Positions 23,501-33,519 of a DNA stretch of 64,000 bases are shown here, one piece after another (position 1 is the first letter of the stretch; each line of letters begins with the position of its first letter). The position numbers were made by a program, and so were the translations under genes. Below the pieces are notes generated by a model. The model saw only the letters and a list, made by a program, of their open reading frames with translations, had not been told where the DNA came from and made no database searches. The DNA comes from Coffea arabica (lineage: Eukaryota > Streptophyta > Magnoliopsida > Gentianales > Rubiaceae): NCBI RefSeq assembly GCF_036785885.1, contig NC_092323.1, forward strand, positions 18,980,501 through 19,044,500. Reading direction: 5' to 3'.

Positions 23501-23976
23501 ATTAAACCCCTTGAATGAACATTTTGTCCCTTTCGATATATTTAGATTTGCATCCATATAGGAAACATCCAAATATGATAAAATTAAGGGTTAGATTAGG
23601 AAAATTTTGACTAAACCTCGCAACTAGCTTAGACTAGGTTGAAAGGGTGCCTTAGGTTTGAGTCAATTGAACCTTTGCCTTCCCTTTCTTCAACCGTGAC
23701 TCCCGAACCCATTTTCTCTTGTTTTCAAAGACCTGGAGTTGTCAAAAAGGGTTTTATTTTATTTTACTTTATTTTTGGGTGACTTGGTACACCAAAACTC
23801 CATACCAAGTGGCGACTCCTATTTTTTTCTTAAAAACCCTTTTAGACTAAATTTTGGACCCAAATTGTCGCATACTTTTAAGTCCCATTCTAGGTCCTTT
23901 TTCATTTATTATTAATAAATCACATCTTTTTATAAAACACTTTCTTTTTCCATCTTGTAAAAAATGGGGCGCGACA
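20535..23976 (+). repeat. LTR 3 (complete, 3442 bp), terminal LTR of the array
   Basis: It starts TGTAGACACC and ends GCGACA. The next bases (AAAGACAAAAA) are unrelated to the internal region, so this is the true 3' end. It differs from LTR 2 at six sites. Its TATA box is at 22469-22476. Confidence 0.95.
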
Positions 23977-26663
23977 AAAGACAAAAAAACACCAAACATA
24001 AATTTTACCAAATGGCTTCTTAGTTAATTGATATGGTTGGAGAATATTGTTTATCAATGCAATGATTCACTTGAAATTGTTCACCAAGAAGTTGCGTGTG
24101 CAGTGGATTTCTCTACAAAAACGCACGCAGCCTAATGTTTTTTAGATCTATTCCTGAATTAATTGACAGAACTTATTCCACAATGAACAAAAATAAAAAC
24201 AATAAGGAAGGCTATGAGAGAGTGTGGAATAAACAAATAAAGAGACAAAAATTTATCTGTTTCTAGTCAATTAAACCTGCGGACTCAGATTAGGTGAATA
24301 TTAATTAACCCCAAAACAAATAAAAGATTAAACAAATAAACCCTATCTCGTTGGTTGGTTTCAAAAGCATATTTTATCCTGTATTAAATGCGTTCTACAT
24401 CTCGTCTTGATGATAGGGTTGGTGTTGGTTGCTTTTTCCTCCTTTCCACGACCATTCTCAAAATCCAAAATTGGCTTGTGGCTCAATCATGATCTTTTGT
24501 TATTCATGAGGTTACTCTTATCTAGCCTACCCAGCCTACACAGACCAAGAATATATGAGGATATTAAAATTTTTTTCTTTTGATAAAAGGCGAATTTTAT
24601 TAATGAATTGTTGGAAATCGTTCAACATGATTTGATTTACATCTCGGTTTTAATGGCAGGTTAAACATGCACTTGAAATAATATTTGTAATTTAACAAAA
24701 GATACAATAGATCTGAATAATACAAGAAAATTTCAAATTGTCTTCTAGATAAATCACTTCAACTCTTCTATGCATGCATGTTCTAATTGTCAGATCTGTC
24801 AATCAATGAATTCATACTCCAAGCTCTCATAATGATAATGAGATTTGTTAAGATAAACCCAAGACCTGAAGCAATACCGAATTCAAACTCCAATAATGAT
24901 AATGAGATTTGTTAAGATAAATCGAAGACCTAAAAAAATACTAGATTTGACAACTAGATTTAAAATAAATTTGGATAAAATAATAAAATAAGGATAAAAA
25001 TAGAAAATTCTCACTAGTGACTTAGGTAAATCGCTACAACTCTTTTCTGTGTATGTTCTAAATACCAGATCTACTAATCAACGAGTTCAAGATTCAACAA
25101 TGATAATGAGAACCATCAAGATAAATTCAAGACTCCAAAAAATACCAGATCTGATAATCAGATTTGAAATAAATTCAAATCAAATAATAAAATAAGGTTA
25201 AAAATAGAAAATTCTCACCAGGAACCTTTAGGAGAAACAGAAAATTCTCGAATCCCAAGGAGAAACAAAGGAGTCACTAAGAAAATTTAGAAGCAATTTT
25301 ATTGAAATATACAATAAAACGAAATCCATGGGTCTCCCTCCCAAAGAAAAAGAAGGCTTTCCAAGAATATGAGAAGAAATAGGAAGAAGTTGGAGGAAGG
25401 AGACATAAAGTTACTAATTATGATATTAAAAAATTTTCCCATAAAAAATATCTGAGTTTATCCACTATAAATTTTATGGAGCACATTATCAACCAATACT
25501 ATTTAGTGAAGTAGCTCAATCTATGAGTTAAAATGCTTCAATAGGAAACTGATATTCAATCTGTACTGAATTGACGACAAGATCTAAAAGTTAACAGTAG
25601 TTGATTGCATTGGAGGTTGGTTAAAATGATTAATGTGGTTCATATAGAGATTCTAAAATTGATTGATGTGATTAGAATTTCGGTCGGACAATGAAAGATA
25701 TTATTGTAGAAATGCCATAAAGAGGCATGTCTACTCCACGTATCTGCAGCTCAACAAGATGGAGGAACGGAAGTGTAAAAGATTTTACGCAGGTTATTAA
25801 ATTTAAAATTTAAAACCATGTTTTTATGAGAACATATATACATAACTCACACGGACTGCTGCTGCACATGAAGCAAATACTGGTCATTAGTATTTGTTTT
25901 ATTCTTGGGCAAAGTTATTCCTTTATGCAGAAAATTTACTTGAATTTTTTAAAAAGCCAAAGGCCACCATCCAATTTTGACCCAATGTTAAAAAAAAAAA
26001 ATGCTAAAAGGGTGTTTGTGACCGGTTGTTTAAAAGAAAAGAACCTTATTTGAGTAAAAGTGTTAAAAAACTATAGAAGATATTATCTACATAAGAGGTG
26101 TGGATGTGCCAATAATAATATACAACAAATGGGATGGGTTTATTGCTTTGTATTTAGAAGATAGGCACCATTTAGATGAAGATGATGAAATAAATGAAAG
26201 ATATTGGCAACAAATGGATTCCCCCACATGGCATAATATCTAGAATATGTGCAAAGGCAGGCAAAAAAGGATATTCTCTCTGTTTCATTTTACTAGTCTT
26301 AATTTCTATTTTGGTTTGTCCCATTTTATTTGTCCTAGTCTGAAACGGAAATAAAAAAAGAATAACCTTTCTATTTTCCCCATATTTCAATTTCCAAAAT
26401 GTGCATTAAAGTCGTGTTTTAAAATTAATTGCTCTAACGATCCATTGTGTAATTCACAAATTTAAAAATCAAATAACAAAACTCTGAAAAGAGTTATTTA
26501 TTGGTTAGTCAAATAACAAAACTCTGAAACCGTATGTAAAGTTGGCCATGACAAGTAAAATGGGACAAAGGGAAGTAATTCAATCGAAGCATATTGGACC
26601 AAAATAGGATTATCGCTACTAAAGTACAAAGTTTGAAGAAATGTGAACCAAGATAGAGTCACT
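23977..26663. other. Flank of the array without a recognisable gene
   Basis: AT-rich DNA. Short reading frames (for example 25826-26053 plus strand, 26172-26390 minus strand) show no family likeness. A degenerate duplication lies at 24735-25235. A 21-bp direct repeat (TCAAATAACAAAACTCTGAAA) occurs at about 26467 and 26508. Confidence 0.5.
24735..25235. repeat. Degenerate direct duplication of about 270 bp
   Basis: Both halves contain a CTACAACTCTT / CAGATCT / AATGATAATGAGA / AGATAAAT / AAATAATAAAATAAGG / AGAAAATTCTCAC series in the same order. Inside the first half, AATGATAATGAGATTTGTTAAGATAAA is itself repeated about 62 bp apart. It may be old retroelement DNA; the family is not recognised. 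Confidence 0.5.
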
Positions 26664-27956
26664 TTCGGTGACGGAGCCAAGATGCCAGAGTAAGTGGGCT
26701 TGAAAACATATTAATGTTGAGCACAAATATAGCCCATTTAAAAAAGAAGAAAAAGGGAAGAAAAACTATGATCAAAGCTAGTTTAAGCTTCATTTCTGAG
26801 GTCCAATAGTCCAAATCCGTACTTCAAAGGAATCTTCAATATACTATTCCACTTGAGAAAGAATGTAAATTATAATAATGACAACAAAACTACTTGTTAT
26901 TTTTTTTATTATTCCTATTCCATGTCCGAATTAATCAATCTCCAATTCATATTTGGGGATTTTCAATTATCCTTAATCAGAATTCAACTAGCCATCCTTA
27001 AAATTGAGAAACAAATCCATAATTAATTATATAGTTTCACAATGTCTAATTGACAAAGTAGATAGGGAAAAAAAAAAGATTTACGTAAAAAAGTCAAAAA
27101 ATAACACAATCGAATAGAAGAAAGTAAAGAAGAGATGAACTAAACCAAAAACCAAAAAAAAAAAAAAGAAAAGGAAAAGAATAAGAACTATTACGAAGAT
27201 CAGTGCAATCCTTAGCCATGCTTCAATGGGAGGAATTAAAAAATGTGACATCAAAAATTCAATACAATTAAAGTTTTAGCTTCAAAGCTTCACAACTAAA
27301 GTTTGCGAATGAAAATTCAACAAAAAGGAACAAGACTATCCAAAATAGGATGGGACGAAAAGAACAGGCAAGACAGAGAAAATGAGAAAGACTTTTTTAG
27401 TTCTAGTATCTCTGCCTTTTGAGTTCCCTAACAAAAACTTTTGTGCGAGACAAGCCAGCCAATTTGGCAATGTTATTTTGACCTTTTAGTCTTCTAAATT
27501 TGTTGATTGAATTTTGACCCCAAAATCTATTGTTTGTGGGGTCAAACAAGATCACCAATTTATGGATGTTGCTGCGGTATGTTAATTAGTCAAAGAAGAG
27601 GTGTAGAAAGGTGGGGGAACAGAAGGAGTAAATGATTGTAGCCATAGACGGTAGGAAAAGGGTGTTGGATGGGCACATGTAAAGTTATTTTGTGACTTGG
27701 AACTTGAAGACCCGTTGGGCGTTGAAGTTGAGCGAAAAGGGGATACGAAAAGTTGAGGGGATTCGAAAGCGTAAATGAAAAAGGTGGAGTGTCTAAAATA
27801 ATCAATTGCCAAAGTGAGAGGGTCATGAGCGAAAGTAAGGGCAGTGAAAAGGCGTGGAGTTTGGCGGAGAAGCTAAACACTATAGGCATATAAAATGAAG
27901 AAGCGCGAAACCAGACAGGAATTACCAAGAAGAATAGCAAAAGATAGGGATTTGTT

Positions 27957-29203
27957 ATGGAGTTGGAGGCCGAAATAGATGCTTCGGATATGCAGTGGGA
28001 TAGTGAAGGAGAAAGCGAAAATCAGCCCTCGCTGATGCATAAAAGTGGAATAGCAACGAATTATTATAGTTGCAGCAGTGAAAGAAATGCGCTTCGGTGC
28101 ACGGCGGAAAGAATGGTAAGGAACTCAACTCATCCAGTGAAGAATATGATGGATTGTCTTTTGGATGAGCAACGGCAGGCTATTAGAGAGTTTGGGTTCG
28201 GGTCAATTCTGAATGTGAAGGGAGTTGAGGTTGACGAATAGATGTTCAACTGGCTGGTGGATAACTTTGATGTAGATCGGAGGACACTGAACGTTCATGG
28301 GTACTGGCTACGCGTCACGGCCGAGGATGTGGAATGTGTATTTGGCTTGAGCAGCCGTGGGAAAGATATTGAAAGCGAAAAGCGAAGGCAAGAGATGGAT
28401 ACAGAGTTGGAAAGAGAATTGAATATAAGATTAAATAGCGGAAAAATTGTAGTGGAGGAATTGAGGGACAGTCTATGTAGTTTGCATAGAGAAAGCTTAG
28501 AATTCAAAGTGAAGTTCGTACTGTTTGTTGTTGGTAGGGTGTTAGCACCAACTTTGGATGACACGGTGAGCAAGGATCTTATGGCTGTAGTGGGTAAAGA
28601 AGAGAATATGAAAAATTTGAACTGGTCAAAATTCATACTAGACAATTTGGTGAAGAGCATCCGTGAAAGAGATGGCAACGGAATAGTGGGATGTGCACTT
28701 TTCTTGATGGTATATGAAGACACACCTTTTACAATAGCGCTAAAAATTGCTGGAATAATTAAATGTAGCTTTGATATAAAGGACCTGTAAATGATTAATG
28801 AATTTTTTTGTCCGTGCAAATTTACTATCTGGAACGATTCCATATCGAAGGTGAGGACGAGTTTCGCAAGTTCCAGCCAAGAGGGCCGAGGATAAGATTT
28901 TGGGGAAAGCAGGAGATTAATGAATGCGTGCGAATATTGAGAAGAAAACGCATATTTGAGGGGGAACAAGTAATGTAAAATGCTCGTGTAAACTATTGTT
29001 GAAATTGCAATTGCATTTTGTGACGTTACTAGTTGTACAAAACTGAAGGGTTGTATTAACAGGGCAATGTGCAGTTTTACAATAACGTAACCTGTAGAGA
29101 AGACATTGATAAAAGACTGATTGAAATTGAATGTGGTAATAAAGATGTGAAGGACAGTATTAGTAGAATAGAAGCAATGATTGAAGCTGTTTTGAAACAC
29201 TAA
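27957..29203 (+). pseudogene. Plant-mobile-domain-like protein, three exons, broken
   Basis: A three-exon model stays in phase: 27957-28709, 28820-28969 and 29063-29203, 347 codons in all. The first exon has the flow of the plant family often joined to Ulp1-like proteases or carried by MULE elements. It reads IREFGFGSILN, then MFNWLVDNFDVDRRTLNVHG, then a DVECVFGL motif, then FKVKFVLFVVGRVLAPT. Three donor or acceptor sites look right (ATG|GTATAT, CAA|GTAATG, AACAG|GGC). Two lesions break it: an in-frame TAG at 28239-28241, and AA instead of AG at the second-exon acceptor (28818-28819). No Ulp1 protease domain follows, so only the N-terminal half type is present. The exact domain name is from memory; the coding nature and the lesions are directly visible. 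Confidence 0.6.
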
Positions 29204-29208
29204 GGAGC

Positions 29209-29526
29209 ATGTATGAAAGTGGAAGGCTGTGCAAAAAACACCGGCCACTTGCTGTGGAGGGTGGGCAGAAGGACGATTGGTGTGATAATATTAGAAAAGA
29301 CGGTGAAGTACATAAATTAAGTCCTAAAACGCTAGATGTTAGGTCCAGAAACAGGAGTGAAAATGCCAGAATAACTAGGAACACCACAATAATGGGTGAA
29401 AAGAGTGCCTCGAAAATTACAAAGTGGAGATGCAGAAAGAGATTAAGGATGGATAATACGGAAAAGCCTGTGTGGGAAGACATACAAAACAGAAGGCAAG
29501 GTAAAAAAATAAAGATATGCGAGTAA
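29209..29526 (+). CDS. Basic reading frame downstream of the mobile-domain-like pseudogene
   Basis: The frame has 105 codons, is rich in Arg, Lys, Asn and Asp, and has no recognisable domain. It opens five bases after the stop of the preceding pseudogene and could be that gene's low-complexity linker region in another exon. It may equally be chance. No splice pair is convincing. Confidence 0.25.
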   Translation: MYESGRLCKKHRPLAVEGGQKDDWCDNIRKDGEVHKLSPKTLDVRSRNRSENARITRNTTIMGEKSASKITKWRCRKRLRMDNTEKPVWEDIQNRRQGKKIKICE

Positions 29527-29705
29527 TTGCGAAGGTATTTCGTAGTATTACAAAAGTAAAGTATAAATTTTACTTTTATGTACAGATGGATAGTAGTGGG
29601 ATAAATGAGTGTCAAACGAAGATGATTGTTTTATTGGCAAATGTGAGTATTCCAACGTTCCATAATTTACTAAGGAAAGAACTGTAGACTAGGAAAGCTG
29701 ACATA

Positions 29706-30325
29706 TTTCAAGGTATGCTAACATAGCTTTATCTTTTATGAATTGAAAATAGTTATATTTATATTGCGTCACTCAATATTTTTGTTTTTGCACAAGTGAC
29801 ATATTGGAGCATCTTCTCATAATGTACAATTTGGATAGTTTGTGATGTAATAAGATATTTAATCAAAGGTTATTTTTTGTTCTAATCTTTGTTATGACTA
29901 TGCTACATATTTATGGAATAAACATACTTTTATAATTAAAATTAATATTTGATATTTTAAGATGTCATATATTTGAATAGATGAAAATTATTTTGAATAT
30001 AACAGTTTAAGATAATTTCAAGGTATGTTAACATAACTTTTATCCCTTTTTTAATTGAAAATAATTATATTTATATTGCATAGTTATATTTTTGTTTTCG
30101 CACAAGTGACTTATTGGAGTATCTTTTCATAATGTACAACTTAGGTGGTTTGTGATGTCATAAGATATTTAATCAAAGATTATTTCTTATCTTAATTTTA
30201 GTTATGACTATGTTACATATTTATGAAATAGACATACCTTTATAATTAAAGTTAATATTTGATATTTTAAGATGTCATATATTTAAATAAATAAAAATTA
30301 TTTTAAACATAACATATTAAAGTAA
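29706..30325. repeat. Tandem duplication of an AT-rich 310-bp unit
   Basis: TTTCAAGGTATG starts at 29706 and again at 30016. The two units run in parallel through CACAAGTGAC, ATAATGTACAA, GTTATGACTATG and ATATTTGATATTTTAAGATG, with many substitutions. Neither codes. They lie between the mobile-domain-like pseudogene and a GGCTCCGTCAC end motif (30370-30380). Confidence 0.85.
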
Positions 30326-30382
30326 TTTTGTTCGGAAAAATTTCGGCCCCCCAAAGGAAAAAATCGTGGCTCCGTCACTGTA

Positions 30383-32600
30383 TGCAAGTTTATTTGTTTT
30401 CAAGGTAAGTTTTCAAAAATCATTTGTACTTTTCAAATTTATAGTGATTTATGCAATAAATCTTTTCAAACTAAATATATTGTAAATCATACTAATTACG
30501 CATATGAGAAACTTGGAAATCAATTGCTATTAGCGAAATTATGTTTATGTTTTAATAATTTTTTACCTTTTTGCATTATTTTGGATAATACCGTCATATA
30601 CATTTGGTTTAAAGACATTAACTGGAGTTTAAAGACATGAACTGGCATCGATCGATATATAAAAAGTATGTCCTTGGTTTAACGACATTAACTGGAGTTT
30701 GGACGCATGTTGAAGCATCGATCGATATATCTTCACGAGTAAGCCTACTGATCATCTTTTCGGTGGGCATTGAAGACCTCTAGTATTGCCGCCCCTACAC
30801 AAATGTGAAGGGGCAAGGGCCATGACAATTTCCTGGAGGCAGCGTGCAAATCTTATCCCATTGGAAATCACATAGACAGGTAGGCCACCAGCTAAGCAAC
30901 ATCGTTCATTTTTTACTTTTGGAAGTACTGTCCGACTGAATACACAGGTACAATAGATAGGATTGAAGCTGCAGTGCATCTTCTCCAACAAGAATCATTG
31001 GTGCCAAACTTGGAGTTATCAGAACACCCACCAATTCAGACCCATTTTCCCACTAATCTAAGTTACACGGACTAAATCATTGTGTTTTTTAACCATAATA
31101 AAAATTAACCCAACAGCACCTGACTCAAATCACTCAATTCTTGCACCGTCGCCTCAAACATTTTCATGTCCATGTACCGTAGCCTCTCCTATAAGTACTT
31201 CACACAAGCATCTTCTCTCTTGCATGGCTATTGAAACGCACGTTCAATTCCATTTGCTTGGAATTGAAGGAAAGCACCTGAAAGTTACAATCAAATTCTA
31301 ACTCAACCGCAACTTCCTTTCCTTGTGTATTTTGTAACCCGTGAAGCAAACCCTCCTCTTGCACTTTTATAAATGCAGCAAACGCCGGCATGCACTGGGA
31401 CGAATTCCAGAAATGCATGTCCTCAACAATAACGGAATGGTGGGCTACTTTCAGGATGAACACTTACCACTTTACCACATAGGAGTGAAGTGGATTGTTA
31501 AGGAAGCATTTGTGCGGTTGGATAGGTTTCTTGGACAAGATTTTTCGCAAACCATGTTGGTCTCTTGCATCCCCGTTCGCAATCCCATTGTCAACGAGGA
31601 AGTCTTTCGGTCACTGATGAAGTGGCGCCGTCGGCCACTTCCGATTATGCACAACCTAAAGGCATTTTATATTATGACTTACAATGTTTGGTTTGTGGGA
31701 AAGGAGGAATTTGTAGTACACTTTCTGGGTTTGAAATCGCTGTTGTACACCAACGTGTCGATACTCTTTGGAGCCAATTTTGAAGATTGATCAGTAACCT
31801 ACTTTATGGCTAATCAAGGATACCCCGCCACTATGACCCGCAACGTAGTCATTACAGACAACATGCATACCACCACTATTTGTGGAATCCATCAGCTGTG
31901 GAGATAACCTTTGAAGAAAGAGATTCAACTGATAGCCTCTTGCTGACTGTGAGGCGCAAAAAATACCGGAGCTTTTTCAGGGTTGCCACTGCGGTTGCCA
32001 CCATTAACCCTCTATTTGGTCTTATTGTGGAGCTGTTTGAGTGAACGTTCATAACTGAAACAATGTGCTTTTAATTTTTTTTTTGCTAATATTTTGCTGA
32101 TGGGTTATTTTTTGTTAGCTACTTTTGTGTCAATGGCCTTACCATGGTGGGTTCTGCTTGTTAGAGCACAAAGGGTACGAGTTAGGGGCTGATAATATGT
32201 AATGTTGAAAAATTACGAGTCCACCGTTTGGTAACATTGTAAGAGGAAGAAATTGAAGAACAAATTAAGAAGTAAGAACTTGCTTTACAATTGAACTCAG
32301 ATTTCAAAGTTTTTAAGCCAACTAATTGTGTTGTAGATGAGAACTGGTTTTACAAAACAACGTTCTTTACTTGTATGGCTAAGCAAACGTTGACAATTAA
32401 AAGCATAGTCTATAAGGTCAATAATATATATATCAGAGCTAAATCACACTTATTTAAACAAAATAAAGCAAACTGTAACGTTCCCAATTCACTGATAATC
32501 ACACACAATTGAGGGGAAAAAAGCAATAGGAATTTGAGACAGGAAATATAATAAACAATGTAAACGAATACAAATAACCCATTCTCTCACGTAATTTCAA
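30383..32600. other. Stretch with only weak reading frames
   Basis: It contains a 149-codon plus-strand frame (31341-31790, beginning MKQTLLLHFYK) and overlapping shorter frames in the other phases. Composition over about 31100-32040 is more gene-like than the flanks. I recognise no domain and no frame continues, so a decayed gene is possible. After 32050 the DNA is plain and AT-rich. Confidence 0.3.
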
Positions 32601-32831
32601 GCAATATCACCATTAACACACACACACAGTACGACTCATTAGTTTTCCAAACACATATGTGCCATTATCTGACGGACGAAGGAGGGACAAAAGCCAATGA
32701 CAAAAATACTAGGAACAAAAGCCAACAGGCTGCAAATTAGGCGAAATGCCCATATTGCATAAGGACACAACATTTGAGTAATGTCCACCTCCGACTCGGG
32801 GGGGAGATGGAATGAAAACGAACAGAACACT

Positions 32832-33270
32832 TCACAATTTTAAAACCAAAACTACGAGTACCACCACAACAGCAACCACAACAATGTTAAGGATCATCAC
32901 ATTTGTTTGCATGCTTTTCAGTTCTGCTATGATGCGAGACACCTCCGCCGTAAGTGTAGTGGTGACGGGGTCCTTACTTGAGGGGGCGACATCGAGAGCT
33001 TGAAACCCCGTTGATTGTGCAAACTCATCACACCAGGCAATGAACGTACGACAAGGCCTCTACAATAGAAGTATCTGAGAAATCGATCTATTATCGAAAC
33101 AATAGTAATAGCGATTCACTTACCTGGGCGTTAGCGCAGCGATAGTAGTAGCGGCCCCCGTTTGCTTCAGACTTCCAGACAACACGAATTGCATAGCTAC
33201 GATCACAATGACAATATAATGTCGGCCATAGCGTGCTATTGACCGACCCTGCAGACGAGGATGAAGCCAT
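32832..33270 (-). CDS. Small GRF-type zinc-finger protein with C-terminal membrane segment (two exons)
   Basis: Exon 1 is 33270-33124 (49 codons) and exon 2 is 33059-32832 (75 codons plus stop), giving a 124-residue protein. The intron is 64 nt with a perfect GTAAGT donor and a TTGTAG acceptor; the phase is kept. Exon 1 gives C20-x-C22 and C45 within GRYYYRC. Exon 2 supplies C52 and the closing FIAWCDE. Together these are the CxC...C...C plus W-D-E pattern of GRF zinc fingers, which bind nucleic acids in known cases. A short coiled segment (AEVSRIIAELKSM) follows, then a Val/Leu-rich hydrophobic tail of about 22 residues ending KL, which suggests tail anchoring in a membrane. All key residues are present and there is no stop. 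Such small GRF proteins are common in plant genomes and around transposons; the function is unknown. The ATG at 33270 is preferred because it starts a Met-Ala-Ser run and only an in-frame TTG lies just upstream. Confidence 0.72.
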
Positions 33271-33363
33271 TCTCAAAAGTTTAGTCTCCTCCGCTATATC
33301 GCTTCACTTTATTTTTCTCAAACACAAGGACACAGCGCTCCCTAACTGTCCAGGGAGGACGGC

Positions 33364-33371
33364 TTTAAATA
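33364..33371 (-). promoter_or_regulatory. Possible TATA box of the GRF zinc-finger gene
   Basis: On the minus strand it reads TATTTAAA, about 95 nt before the ATG, a plausible distance for a plant promoter with a short leader. The evidence is position and sequence only. Confidence 0.4.
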
Positions 33372-33519
33372 AAATTTGGGGTTTGGAGGGAATATATTTT
33401 GTCCTTTGTAATCAAAACTCAAACAAAGACGGGGATAAACTTGCTTGTCACAACGAATGGATTCAAGCTGGATTTTTTTATTTATTTGCACTATACTCCC
33501 TTATTTTTCCATGAATCAG

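Larger units (their letters stand above)
1..23976 (+). mobile_element. Tandem array of an Ogre/Tat-like non-autonomous LTR retrotransposon (LTR-int-LTR-int-LTR)
   Basis: The sequence at position 1 recurs at 11096 and 22191, an exact period of 11095 bp over the whole region. Boundaries are 1-1786 (LTR, 5' part outside the window), 1787-9439 (internal), 9440-12881 (LTR), 12882-20534 (internal) and 20535-23976 (LTR). After 23976 the similarity stops abruptly, giving the 3' edge, where the first flanking bases are AAAGA. The left target duplication lies outside the window and cannot be checked. Three LTRs for two internals is the product expected from unequal recombination between LTRs, and the array may continue to the left. 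No open reading frame longer than 153 codons exists in either internal region, so mobility would need proteins supplied by a relative. Confidence 0.95.

Noticed and set aside
1..23976. The repeat as a pure assembly duplication
   Set aside because: Scattered substitutions and cancelling one-base length changes separate the copies, and the shared-LTR layout has a known mechanism. It cannot be fully excluded without reads.
28295..29248. A 317-codon minus-strand frame, the longest in the window
   Set aside because: It lies antisense to the mobile-domain-like exons, which have family likeness and matching splice sites. Its own translation has no recognisable domain, so I treat it as a shadow.
32639..32830. 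A 63-codon minus-strand frame just after the GRF gene
   Set aside because: It has no family likeness and most likely lies in the 3' untranslated region.
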